Shown piece after piece: positions 12,392 through 23,858 of a stretch of DNA of 64,000 nt; within the stretch, counting starts at the first letter, position 1, and the number at the start of each line of letters is the position of its first letter. The stretch is from Thamnaconus septentrionalis (Eukaryota > Chordata > Actinopteri > Tetraodontiformes > Monacanthidae): contig CM020513.1 of NCBI GenBank assembly GCA_009823395.1, positions 22,344,501 to 22,408,500 of the forward strand, given 5' to 3'. The position numbers were made by a program, and so were the translations under genes. The notes under the pieces were generated by a model. The model was not told the DNA's origin and did no database searches. It saw nothing but the letters and a program-made list of their open reading frames with translations.

Positions 12392-13541
12392 ATGGAAGAT
12401 AGATATCAAGAAATAGGCTTTGTTCAGCAAATACTCGGTTTGAATTTAGTTCCAAGAAGAAATGGCACACACAGAGGAAACGACACATCCCTCAGCGACT
12501 TCTCAGGTTGGCTAATGTTTTTAGCATTTCGTCTGTCTGTCTGTTGTTCGTGTTGAAAGAATTTTCACCCGGAAATGTCAGATAGTGGACAACTAGCTCT
12601 TCCTCGGCAAAGAGGGATTGTTTGTCTATCTAACTTACAAAACGGGCGGTGTTGAAACGTCCACAGTGTTTGAGTTCATTTATGTTAAGCCAGTAAGCTA
12701 ACGTCAACACATCGATATACACTGTTTACAGTAATTCCCTTCATATTTGACACAAGTTATAAATACGAGGAGAAACATTTTAATTTCCCGGTCATTTGAA
12801 ATATAACGACGGATCTTTATTTGTTTGTTAATGGGGGCACTTTAGTTGTAATACTTTTTGTTTGTTTCGTGTTGGAATAGAAAGCTATTCAGTTAAATGT
12901 ATGTCATATGTGCAGCACAACGCCATATAAAATACGGTATACATCTTTTTTTGAAGTCGTAGTTCATCCTTATTTGTTTTGACCCTGTAACCCTATTACA
13001 GTTCCTGACAATAAAAATTGGCCTGTAAAATAGGCTCACAGCGAGCCTCAAGCCCACACAGTTGCCATTTCATGAGTATCCAAGTTCATTAAATTGCACT
13101 GCATGCGTGAACTGGACACAGTCAGTATTTCATCGACGCTGCTTGTGTGTTCCAGAGATGTGGTACGGTGTGTTTCTGTGGGCAGTGGTGTCCTCTCTCG
13201 TGTTCCATTTGCCAGGAGCTCTGCTTTCCCTCTCCACACTGCACCAGCACAAAGTGGCTCGATTTATGCCCATCGCCATCCTCGTGATGGCTGTTGTTGG
13301 GCCAGTTTGTGGGGGTGTCCTCACCAGTAAGTTCAACATACATGCACATATATAACAGCATCAGAGTAAGTGAAAAATGTATATACTGTTGTTTGTTTCT
13401 TTGTTTGAAGGTGCAGCCATAGCAGGTGTCTACAAGGCCGCCGGGAAGAAGATGATCTCTTTGGAGGCTCTTGTTTTTGGAGTTGGACAATCATTTTGTG
13501 TGCTCATAATCTCTTTTCTCCGGGTCCTTGCCACTCTTTAG
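12392..13541 (+). CDS. tmem170a: Transmembrane protein 170A, three coding exons
   Basis: TMEM170A is a small ER/nuclear-envelope membrane protein linked to ER sheet formation and nuclear pore assembly. Coding exons are 12392-12506, 13156-13326 and 13411-13541, joined in phase 1 and phase 1, giving 138 residues (human 144). Three hydrophobic segments are visible at about 43-66, 75-102 and 114-136. The motif EMWYGVFLWA opens the first, as in the human protein, and the C-terminus ends FLRVLATL. The N-terminal tail has two sequons, N24-G-T and N30-D-T, consistent with a lumenal N-terminus. All introns are GT-AG. The start ATG has A or G context typical of vertebrates and the upstream frame is not conserved-looking. 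A polyA signal lies at 14748. In human TMEM170A is next to CFDP1 and BCAR1, as in this window. Confidence 0.93.
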
Positions 13542-14106
13542 TAGTGACAGTGTACTTCTATATGAACCTGGGGCTGGTTTTCTGATCAAGAATTACACCC
13601 TCTCTTTATAAGAGCTGAATGACTTGTATTTTGCTGCAGACCAACTAGACATTGGTACTCGTTGTGGTTTCTGTCTTGACTGACCGGGACATGAGTGAAC
13701 GTTCTTGAACTGATGATGAGAATAGCGGTGCAGAAACTGCTCTCGCAGCACTTACACAAAATTACTGTATTTTATTCTAATCTAACTTCTGAAGTTGGTA
13801 TGAAATCAACTAGAATATTTGAATTTATTTATTTTATAATGACAATGTATTACATCAGGCATCTGGATGCATAATGCCCCTGCTAAAAGGTGCACAGTGA
13901 GACATTTCTCAGGACCTGTATGCTTGTGTTTCTTAATAGGACCATGGTTTGATTAAATAGAGAGGTCCAATGAAGACAGCTCTGCCATATTGAGACAGGA
14001 AGATTGTGGGAATATAAATGGGCCTATCTTTTTTTGGCCTCAGGGGGTACAAAGTTTAAAGTTTTTCTATTTATTGATGCCTCTCAAATGTTGTCATCAT
14101 CACATG

Positions 14107-14141
<35 letters not shown>

Positions 14142-14747
14142 TTTTCTTTTTAAATGAATGCACATTTATCGGTGTGACCCTGTCTCTTTGTAGACATTCT
14201 GTTCCTATTAGCAAGATTTGTTAATCATTATCACTGTCAATGCAAGTGTGATTGCTGGCAATGAAGGTGTTTCTTGTTATGTTGATATATTTTAAGATGA
14301 TCCAAGAGTTTTACCCTTACTAAATTGCTGTTCTTGTAGTTCATTTTCATAAGCGTAGAAGTGAGAGACTGCAGTGGTTTTGCTATCTTGCTTTTCATTT
14401 TTCACTTGTCATCCAAAGGCTTTTTCAGTTCTAAAAAAAAAAAAAAAAAAAGTTACAGTCCCATGTCATTTAACCACCAAAGAGGTGATTGGAGGTGGGC
14501 CGAAAGGCTGTTGGTACCACACTGCCCTGCCATCTTTTGAGTTGTTAAGCTCAAAAGAGATGAGGTGTGGAGAGTGGTAAAGTCGTCTGGGGGAGAGTTC
14601 TCAAGGCTGCATCGTAGTTGGCTGAGAGAGGTGTCCAACCCCACCCCCATTCCCACCTCCTCCCCGTTCAGGGAGGGTGATTCGATGTGACCACAAATGG
14701 CCTTTTACGCATGTCTCAGACCATCTGTCTTCTCATTTTGGCCATAC

Positions 14748-14753
14748 AATAAA
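14748..14753 (+). terminator. Candidate tmem170a polyadenylation signal
   Basis: AATAAA about 1.2 kb after the tmem170a stop codon, in AT-rich sequence. Another AATAAA lies near 15401 and could serve a longer isoform. No cDNA evidence is available from sequence alone. Confidence 0.4.
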
Positions 14754-15889
14754 ATATTGCTCAGAAGTTCCCACATACATTGAAGTGTCTGAATAACACA
14801 TGTAAAACCAAAGTTATTTGTCTACATTGCCAGGTCATTCACGTTTTTATCTCGTTTGTTATCCAAACTAAATTATCCTTAAAAGTCAAGAATTTTTACA
14901 GCCTCCAGTTTCCAGCTGTCCACTTTGCCGTGGCATTTGTTTAGACCATGACATAAACCGATAAAAGTGCCTAGAAAATTATGCATTCCCTTCTGGACTT
15001 GGGTCAAAGTGTCCCATGTGCCATCCCTATAGTTATTGAAATATTTTATTTACAAGTTATGTTATTTTCATCAGTTGGTGTCCCACCAATCCAAGATGGC
15101 CTTGCATATGGCTGAATATACGATCAGAGGTGATGAGGGAAAAGACACTTCAAAACAGATTATCTGAACAATGCTATATGCGTGTGGAAAAGTCTGTCTA
15201 CAATAAAGCAGTACAGGTTTTATCCGTACAAGAAAATGTACATGCATTGTATTGATTTGGACTTTTGCTAATGTATGTGAGGATGTGGGTTTCACACAAA
15301 ATACAACAGTCGTTTCATCCACAAAGTGTCTGATTATTTTATTGTATCTAAAGAGGAAAAGTATACTACTGACCTTTACATGTTTAACAAAACTTCATAC
15401 AAAATAAACAAATATGCTGAACAACTTCATTGGTATTGATGTATTTTCTCTCCGAAAGGTTACAAGACTTCACTTAAAGTGAATTGTTCATGTACAAACC
15501 AAGCACAGGTATGCACTGATGTGCACCTTAGCTCTTAGCATTTTATCAGAACCATCACCCCATGCAGCTCTGTCCTCCGTGGAAAGTTCAAGAAAAGCAT
15601 GAACATCTTCCATCATCTTCAAACATCTGTTATGCTAGCAGCGGCAGTAGAATACCCACAACACACTTTCACTTGACTATTAACTCCATCTTTGGAGCCC
15701 CATCAACACTCCTTGATCTGTTGCCTGAGCCTATGTAATATATGTGTCTATATATATGCACACATACACGCACCATATATGGTTCGTGTGTCTGTTTGTC
15801 TCTGTGTGTCTTAGAAAACGTATATGGCCATATACTGTACATATAACGATATAGAAAACGGATATCGTTATTAATCTGATCCACACCCC

Positions 15890-16025
15890 GGAACATCAGA
15901 TGGCAGTTATGCGCCAAACACCGCCAACCGCAGTGAAGCAAGAAGAAGACGACGAAGAAGTAGGAGGGGAGGAGAAGAAGAAGAAGAAGAAGAAGAAGAA
16001 GAAGACGAAGAGGAAGAGGGAGGAT
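15890..16025 (+). repeat. Diverged relative of the 'AGTAGGTGGCGG + GAA' repeat
   Basis: The module 'catcagatggcagttatgcg' is followed by 'accgccaaccgcagtgaag' and then a GAA/GAC run to about 16018. It has the same order and orientation as the repeat at 12140-12290. Its CTCF-like core is off by two positions. The poly-Lys/Glu frames across the GAA run are repeat artefacts. Confidence 0.5.
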
Positions 16026-16584
16026 AAAAGAAAGGTCCAGTATCCCAAAGACTTTACATTATGCTTGTTTTGCCGCACTGTGTTGTAGTTCGGTTAAATA
16101 ACTAAAAAGAATATAAAGCAAAAAATAACCCGATACTTTGGTCAGCACCGTTGCGGATGGTTTAAAACGTCTGATGGTCCAGGACCAGGATGTTGGTGTG
16201 TAGTTGCGCTACGAACATGATGTTGACTTTGCTCTTTGCTATTTGACAACTCAGTCAGTCGGTCAGTAGCATCCACGTCACTCCGTTAACCTTGCTGTCG
16301 CGCGATGTAAACATTTCCACTTGAATTGCCTTCAGCTCTCGTTACTGCTCAGGAAGGAACTTGTGAGAACAGATACAAGCATAAACTTTGGACCGCCACA
16401 CACACATTGACACACCCGCGGAAGCGTCCTGGCTGTCTTCGTTGGAGTAAAGTGAGATTCTTTTTCTTTCGTTGTAGGAATGTGTTGCTCGGTGCCTCTG
16501 CACGACACAGAATAGCTCAGCGTCCTGGCTTCTTTGGAGACGCCAGCCACGGTCCCACAGCTGTTCGCAGTTCCTCCTCGTAAA

Positions 16585-19500
16585 ATGGATGAATGCTCTG
16601 AATTTGACCGAACGTTTGAAATGCGTCGGGTGTTTGATTCCGACGATATTGATCGTCTGGTAAGTTTCGCCATTTCGGCGACTTAACAACGCGTTTCGGC
16701 TAAACCGACTTCGTCGCTATCTGAGACAGCGCAATTAGTTAGATCGTATCGAAGACATCGGTCACGATCGACTTAATGCGATAACAAACACCGCTTGCCC
16801 ATTTGATGTGGCTGTCGTCTGTGTTAGGGACCGTCTGCAAATAGTCACCTCAACACCGTAGGTTTCTACTCGAGCTACAGTCACGTTTCACTTGCTGCAC
16901 AGGCCTCTTAAATCTAATAATAATAACTATAATAATAATAATTAAAGCTGCAAGCAGCGTTTGCGGGACTGAGCCGCCGTGGCCGACGCGACCCCCGACG
17001 ACCCACGACGACCCCCGACGTGGCCGACGCGACCCACGACGACCTGCGAACCCTGCCGTGGCTGACGCGACCCCCGACGACCCACGACGAACCCCGACCC
17101 CTGCCGACGCCTGCAATTGCCCCACGACCTCTGGCGACGCCTGCAATTGACCCTCGTCCTCTGCCGACGCCATTTGCTGAAAGAAGTCTATGCAAATGAT
17201 GCAGATTTTTTCAAAGTTTTTTTTTTTATTTTTTTGGAAGATGTTGTCAAATCTAAATTATAGGCCTTAATGAGACAAAGACGTAGGTGTTTGAATGACG
17301 TCTGTATGACTTCCCTAAAGGAAACTGCAGCTATTTATGTCTGTGATCAGAAAGAGGGAGAAGTGGTCTAATTAATCATCATAAGCCTGTGTATGGAAAT
17401 GATGCAGATTTTTCACCTGCATTTTTTTATTTTGTTGGTTTGTTTTTTTGAAGTGGCTGTAAATTGTAAACTAAAGGTCTTGATGAGACAAACACGTCGG
17501 TGTTTGAATGACACCTGTAGCACTTTGGTGAAGGAAACTGCAGCCATTTGTGTGTTGAAAAAGCTGGAGAAGAGGTCTAATCATCATAAGCCTGTATATG
17601 CAAATGATTTTAATTTTTAACCTGCAGTCTTTTTTGAAGTGCCTGTCAAATGTAACATATAGGCCTTGATGAGACAAACACGTGGATGTTTGAATGACGT
17701 CTGTAGCACTTTTGTAAAGGAAACTGCAGCCATTTACAGTATATGGCTGTTGAATAAGAGGGAGAGCAAGAGACAGGCGTGAGGGGCTCCCAACCTGCAG
17801 CAGCAGCAGAGGGAGCGGCGCTAGCTCCGTTAGCTCCGCTTTTGCAAGCATGGACATCTAAGCTCAGAACTCCGCCATTCCGGCGTCTACAGGAAAGATA
17901 TTGGTATCATCTTTTAGCTAAGAACTTCAGCTATCTAACTATGTATAGTTATCCGGTGAGTGAGTAACGGTGTAGCCGTGGTGAGTGAAAATACGATCTT
18001 CGTTTTTTTTCGTTCAGGCGATCTCAAACAACTCGAAATATTTCACTTCCTGTTTGTTGGATTCCAAAAATTAGAGTGTACGCGACGTAGAGCTTGATGA
18101 GACGAACGCGTGGATATTTGTTGCACCAATTTTCGATGTTCCTAGAGGGCGCTAGGTGCATTTTTAGTTTTTTGGTGTGTTTTTCGGATTTTGGTCAGTT
18201 TTGACATGCATCGACTTTCAAGGGTTATAAAATGAAAACGGTGCAACGCATCCGGACCATTCTTTTTACGTTGACCTTCTGAGAGTCTAGTCTGTTTAAT
18301 ACAAAAGGTTTGAAAGTTGCAGCATTGACGGTTTGTTGAGTACTGTCACTCTGGATGATTTCAAAGAAGTGGAAATAGCTAACTTCCGGTTTGTCAGGGG
18401 TCAAAGGTCAGAGTGTCAGAATGTAGGTCTGTATCCAAGGAACGCGTGGGTTTTCGTCCCATGTCGTTTTGACCTTCCTAGAGGGCGCTAGAGGCATTTT
18501 AATGTTTTCAGCGGGATTTTGAGCGATTTTGCTCAATTTTCAATGTGCGTCAACTTTGGAGGGCCGTTGAACGGAAACGTTTTGAAAATCGATTTTTTTT
18601 TTTTTTGATGATTCCGTGGATTGAAGGTCCAGTCTATGTCATACTGAATTTTCAAGCCCGTCGGACTTGCGCTTTCTGAGCCTTGTATTTTCACTCTTTT
18701 CCAAACAAGTGACGATAGCTCACTTCCGGTTTGTGGGGTCAAAGGTCAGCATATCACCAAATAGGTCTGGATTGCGCGCGCACGCGTGGGTGTTGGCCCC
18801 ATGTCTCTACGACCTTCCTAGAAGAAGTTAGTTTTAACGTGAAATCAAAAAGTGGAAATAACTCACTTCCTGTATGTCGGACGATATAAGTTAGAGCGTC
18901 ACGAAATGTCGGGCTTGACGAGACGAACGCGTGGAATTTTTCATATTTTTCGACCTTCCTAGTGGAAGCTAGGCCCATTTCAAATTTTTGGACGCCTCTA
19001 GGGGCGCTAGAGAGTGGAATTTGGCCTTTTTCTCTTAATTTTATCAAATTTTTCGCCAGTTTCTACCTATGTGGCGGATTTAATTCGCATATTTTATATG
19101 GTGAGGGGGTCAAAATGGGGAAAGAAGCAGCGAGGAATGTGTAAATAATAATAATAAGAAGAAACATTACAAATACAATCGAGTCTTCGCCTTGCGAAGA
19201 CCTGCTCTGACATGAGCAGGCCTTCGCTGAGGCTCAGTCCCGAATAATAATAATAACAATAAGTCATTAGTTAGCTTGAGTCTGTGGTCAGTTACTGTGT
19301 GTGGTAGGCTGCTCGTGCTACGCTACCTAACGTTCCTCTGGAGAGGTCAGTTGGTTTTCTCTTGGTGCTCTACTGGATCCAAGTCAAGTCAATTTCAACC
19401 CCATTTGTGCATGCACTTGTTTTTCTATATGATGTCCTCAACACATCTGTATCTATTTTATTGCTTATATGGCAGCGGACTCAGGACCACGACCACGCAA

Positions 19501-19804
19501 TATTGTTTTTTGTGGCGTTTTTTCAGCTGTTGGCTTCTTTTCTTTTTCCTCTGTGCGTAGGCCCAGGAAGTGGAAGCCAAGTCGTCTTCCTTTTGTCATA
19601 TGTTCAAAGTGTACCAAAAGTGTTGCCAGCTGACAGGAGCCGTTGAGAATGTTCCTGTGGAAAGTCAAATTACGTTCATGTGAGTATTAGTGCGTGTGCA
19701 TGTGCGTGTGTCTATATTTCTAATGTGTTCCCGAACCTCTTTAAGTTCTGGCTTTGTTCTACAGCATTGCATCACATCGTCTTTGCATTGTTGCTTCTTG
19801 TTGA
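16585..19804 (+). CDS. Unrecognised 77-residue spliced ORF overlapping the 5' end of the c11orf24-like gene
   Basis: Exon A (16585-16659, 25 codons, phase 0) begins at an ATG and ends at a perfect GTAAGT donor. Exon B (19561-19679) follows a pyrimidine tract and TAG acceptor, is open for all 39 codons and ends at GTGAGT. Continuing in phase into the exon at 19765 gives a TGA at 19802-19804. Joined, the frame is exactly 78 codons. Readable pieces are FDRTFEMRRVFDSDDIDRL and then AQEVEAKSSSFCHMFKVYQK; I recognise no family. Exon B also contains the start codon of the mucin-like protein in another frame. So this could be an overlapping upstream ORF in the leader of that transcript, or a separate small gene. 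The intron between A and B holds the 2.3-kb repeat copy A. Confidence 0.35.
16943..19242 (+). mobile_element. Teleost non-coding repeat element, copy A (~2.3 kb)
   Basis: The element lies between TAA/AAT microsatellite flanks. It starts AAAGCTGCAAGCAGCG, whose GCTGC/GCAGC arms can pair, and ends ggctcagtcccg. CGGGACTGAGCC near the left end is repeated inverted at the right end. Just inside the right end are two hairpins: GTCTTCGC/GCGAAGAC at 19183-19201 and CCTGCTC/GAGCAGG at 19201-19220. Inside are a GC-rich CGACGACC minisatellite, about three tandem ~190-base units ending around 17.7 kb, then diverged units with 'cacttcctgtttg' and 'cctagagggcgctag'. No transposase is seen. A near-identical direct copy is at 51089-53622. 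It is probably a non-autonomous mobile element; class unknown. Confidence 0.75.
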
Positions 19805-19983
19805 GTCCTCATTCATCGCAGCTGAAAACACCACTGTAACTGCAGTCCCCATTGTGCAGCTTAACAGCACACAAGCCTACTGCCTTTCGTGTACCGGTAA
19901 GTATGTGTCAGTCATTAATTACAGAAATCAGTAAATCAGTTAATTATTTCACAACTAAAATCAAATCAAAAAAAATTCTCAAG

Positions 19984-20021
<38 letters not shown>

Positions 20022-21465
20022 TCCCACCGTTTTGGGGTCACAGACTCATTTCTGCATTGAACTCCATTATAGCCAGCTTTATGAAATGATCCACTGGAAT
20101 TCTCTACTGCTCCTACTAGGGCATTGAAAACTTGCATTGATGTGTCACACATATGGGATGGCGTTGACAGTTGTCGCCTTGAATGTCCAATTCAATGTGA
20201 TTTTAGAGGATTAATATCAAGTGTGCAATATGCGGCCGGCGTCATTACAGAAGTTTTATGCTGGAAAATTGCTGAAGAAAAGTAAATATTTCTGAAACGG
20301 AGTTTTTAAAAAAATCATAACGACATGTAGTTGTTTGCATTTAGCCATGAAAGAGTAAAAAAAAAGCGTCATGGTTTATATTTTACTCTCCTAAAAACAG
20401 CCTACTTGTAGTGTGTTCACACAGAATTTTGCAGACTTGGAATTCTCTCAATCACTTCGTCACTGAGTAAAAAGTGATAAAGTAGCAGAGGTTGTATCCG
20501 TAATGTTTCTTGTTTGTATGCCTGTTTTCTTTGTATTTGTATTGTTTTTACTGTGACTAACTGAATTATGGGGAATTATTCAATATTAATATTTTATTTC
20601 ATACCTAGGTGACAAAGGTGATCTCGGCTCCAATGCAGTTGGGAAGTCCACCCCAGCAAAGATGTCTGATGATGAAAAAAGTTCATCGACAGCCTTGTCA
20701 TTCACTAAGCAGACGGTATCAACCCACCATCCACCTCTCCCGCCAACGACGTCCAGTCAGCCTGCAGCCTTCATCCCCTCCAACAGCTCGGCGCCGCCTG
20801 CCGGTACTGCAGCTGGGACCAGTGCTGCTAAGTTGAATGCTACTACTGCGAAACCTGTGGAGAATGTAAACCAAACCACCGCACAGGTGACCTCTGCCAG
20901 CAGGATGACTACAGCCTCAACCACAGACACCACACCCGTCCTGCATCAAACTACAACAAAGCCGTTGTATGCAACCAACACTACAACAACTTCCGTGATT
21001 ACAACCACGACGGCGACGACGGCGAAAACGACTCCAGCGCGCACAACTGGACGTACTGCCACGACGACGAAGAGCACACCTTCGCCATCTTCACCACCAC
21101 CATCATCAAGTGCCACGTCACAGCCGATCCCAAGTACTCGGTTGCCATTTGCTTCCACTTTACCTTTGAGCAATTTGCCTTCCACCAGAACTATTTCCAG
21201 CACTGCAACGCCAGCGGCAACCACCCGTCACAAAGAGTTGGTTCCCTCAGAAACAACAGCTGCCACGTTAGAAGTACTGGGAGGTGCTCTGAGCAGGCAG
21301 CTGGCTAGTACGGCCTTTCTGCTCGCCGTGCTCGTCTGTGGATCGCTCCTGTTTCTGATCACGGTGCTCGTGTTTGTCAAGCAGGCCTACGAGAGTTACA
21401 ACAGGAAGGACTACAGCCAGGTTGACTATCTCATCAACGGCATGTACTCGGACTCAAGCGTGTGA
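19649..21465 (+). CDS. c11orf24: Mucin-like type I membrane protein, C11orf24 homologue
   Basis: Coding exons are 19649-19679, 19765-19896 and 20609-21465, joined in phase 1 both times and giving 339 residues. Residues 1-30 form a signal peptide (hydrophobic HHIVFALLLLVESSFIAA). Residues about 33-285 are rich in Thr, Ser and Pro with runs of Thr, as expected for a heavily O-glycosylated ectodomain; several N-x-T/S sequons are also present. A transmembrane helix spans about 288-311. The short cytosolic tail QAYESYNRKDYSQVDYLING then MYSDSSV matches my memory of the human C11orf24 tail nearly residue for residue, which is the basis of the name. The human protein is a poorly characterised Golgi/membrane glycoprotein. 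Start codon context has A at -3. Convergent with bcar1. The mucin region would not align between species; the tail should. Confidence 0.8.
19987..20018. repeat. (GT)n microsatellite in c11orf24-like intron 2
   Basis: About 32 bases of pure GT repeat about 90 bases after the donor at 19897. It is intronic and non-coding. Confidence 0.9.
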
Positions 21466-23858
21466 AGGAAATGACTTTTGTCTGCGGTACTTGGGGACCA
21501 AATGGTGGGCATTCAAATTTGGGATTCACAAATATACTGCAGCTGTACTGTAGTCATGGTGGAGTGAGATAGTTGGAGAAATCAAAGCATTTCAGGGGTA
21601 GCGGAAAAGTTTGTTCTTTAGTGGGATATGATAGGTACATACACAATTCATTTTATTTCTGCTATATAAAGAACCAGTGGCTGAAGGACGTCGAGGGCAG
21701 GAAGTAGTTTCCACCTTGGATTTGGTTCACCCGCAACTCCAGCTTTTTGTTTGTTGAAAGACGTTCATGTTATTGCACTTGAATCTCCTGCGCTGCTTGA
21801 TTATGACGTGGTCAACTGCCACATTCTGATTTTGTATAGAACTGATTCAAACTGAGATTTTTTTTTTTTGTCCCAAAGATTCCAATAGTCTGTTGATTTA
21901 ACCAAGTGGTGTTTTTTTTTTTTGCACATACAGATTGTTATAAGCCATGTACATTTCAGATTTACGTTAAAGTTGTGAACTAATTTGTAAAACGTTCACA
22001 CACATTTGTATTTTTGCACTGTATGCATGTGTGGGCGCACGTGTAATGGCTGGGTTTCTGGGTTGTAGATGCCAAGTCTAATATTTTGATTTTGATACGT
22101 TCGTGTTTTTCACGTCTATATTTACATCTTCTGATATCAGCTTTGACCTACATGCTAACAGGTATTTAGTACTTTTTACATTATCGTAAAAAGTGTTAAT
22201 TTAGTTGCGTTTTTGGCCCAAATATTAAATGGATTTTACCAGGACCACGGGGTTGTTAATGCAAAATATTCTAATACAGAGAGCAAATATGAGAGCAAAA
22301 TAACACGACTGTTAATTTTATTTTTCATATCAGAATAAATTTATATTTTTGGAATATCTGTGCCTGTTCAAAGAAATATCAGTGGTGATAAATGGTAAAT
22401 GGCTATAAGTGACTCAGACTTTTCTTTTCCTTTTTCTTTGTTTCTTTTTTGACTTCAACAATCTACAATCCCGGATAGCATGTGCAACATCGATTACCCG
22501 TGCAGACCAATTGTGTGGCGAGTGATCTACTCAGTTTGCGAAACAGCCGCGAAAGTGTCGGGACCACCCCATTTGCCACTTGACAGCAGACTACAAGTGT
22601 ATGGTTGCGTTCCACTCCACACAAGACCCATCAACCACGCTAACATAGTGCAGGCGCTGTCACAATGCACTATATTAGCTTATATTAGCGTGCCCTTTAG
22701 CCCAAACCATTATTATAAAATAACTAAAAACAACCTGCAATGCATGCAGTACAAATGGTTTTTTGTTTTTTTCGTACATATTACAAAAGGCAGGAAATAA
22801 AGAAAATAAAAAAACATGGAGCTTCTTCACTCTCACACCTGCTGATACTGCATGGGTAATATTCCAGTAATGACAATGATAGACATGCTGTGCTGATATC
22901 CGAACCTGCCTATGAAGCTCTATTTTATCCCATCTACCTTGTCCTCCTCCAACATTGCGATTGAACTTGGCGATTAGGTGGTAAATATGAACAGCATTTT
23001 AACATGATTTTAGTGTGATTTCAGAACACGCTTGAGTCAATTAAAAAAACACCAAAAAAACACCAAACATGGCCTGCAACAAAAAATGAAACGGGTTTAC
23101 TGTCATTTGTAGATCGTAATGTTTCCACTCATTAAAAAAAACAAACAAAAAAAATCATTCCTGCTTAAAACAACTAATACACAGTTAAAAAGAAATCGAC
23201 ATGGATCTGAGGTCATCTTAGAAGGTGTGCAACTGAAATGGTTGAAATAGTTGGATTTAGGTTCACATCAGCTGTAGTTTTCAATATGTAGTTTTTTTTT
23301 TCTTTTTTAAATGTGCCTGTCAGTGATGTAGAAAAGCACAGATATCAAACAGACAGTACGACATATTTGTAATTTACAGATCCATAATAGTGACAATAGT
23401 GGCACGTGGACCAGGAAGCAGTCATGATTATACATTAAAGTGATGATGATGATAATAATAATAATAATAATTATAATAATATCTATTTGAATATTACATT
23501 TTTATTTTTCATTTTGTCAGAAAAAAACAGAATTATTTTTATAAACTAGAAATAACTGCATTTCAGTTGATCTGGCTAAATAAATGACTTAAATATTTAC
23601 AATGATTATTTTACAACCGTTGGCTAATCCCATAAAAGATTAAAGTCCCTTCAAGCCTAATGAAAGAAACCAACTGGAGGATGAACACCCAGCACTCTGC
23701 CTTGTCATATATCTGTTTCTGTTTCTACTGCAGTGGTGCTACTGTGACGTGACTCTTTTCGGGTTAACGCACTCGCTTCCAGAGGGGGGTGGGGGCACTC
23801 ATTTCCAATGCCACTGTCTGGTGTGTTTCTCTTCTTAAAGCTCTGGAATCAGCGACTC
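21466..23858. other. Convergent 3' UTRs of c11orf24-like (+) and bcar1 (-)
   Basis: The two genes point at each other. On the plus strand AATAAA occurs near 22333 and again near 22797, giving a 3' UTR of about 0.9-1.3 kb. On the minus strand AATAAA-type signals (TTTATT on the plus strand) lie near 23500, about 350 bases past the bcar1 stop. The centre is AT-rich with an ATA/ATT run near 23450-23480. No other gene is seen. Confidence 0.55.

Larger units (their letters stand above)
13542..16584. other. tmem170a 3' UTR and spacer
   Basis: The first about 1.2 kb is probably the tmem170a 3' UTR. The rest contains a TTTC microsatellite at about 14108-14150, an A-run near 14432, and AT/CA-rich DNA near 15740-15860. 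I see no further exon with a recognisable product. The open frames here lack splice-site support or family resemblance. Confidence 0.5.

Noticed and set aside
20946..21224. Val-rich minus-strand frame over the mucin region
   Set aside because: It is the antisense of Thr codons (ACA/ACG/ACC) in the c11orf24-like exon.
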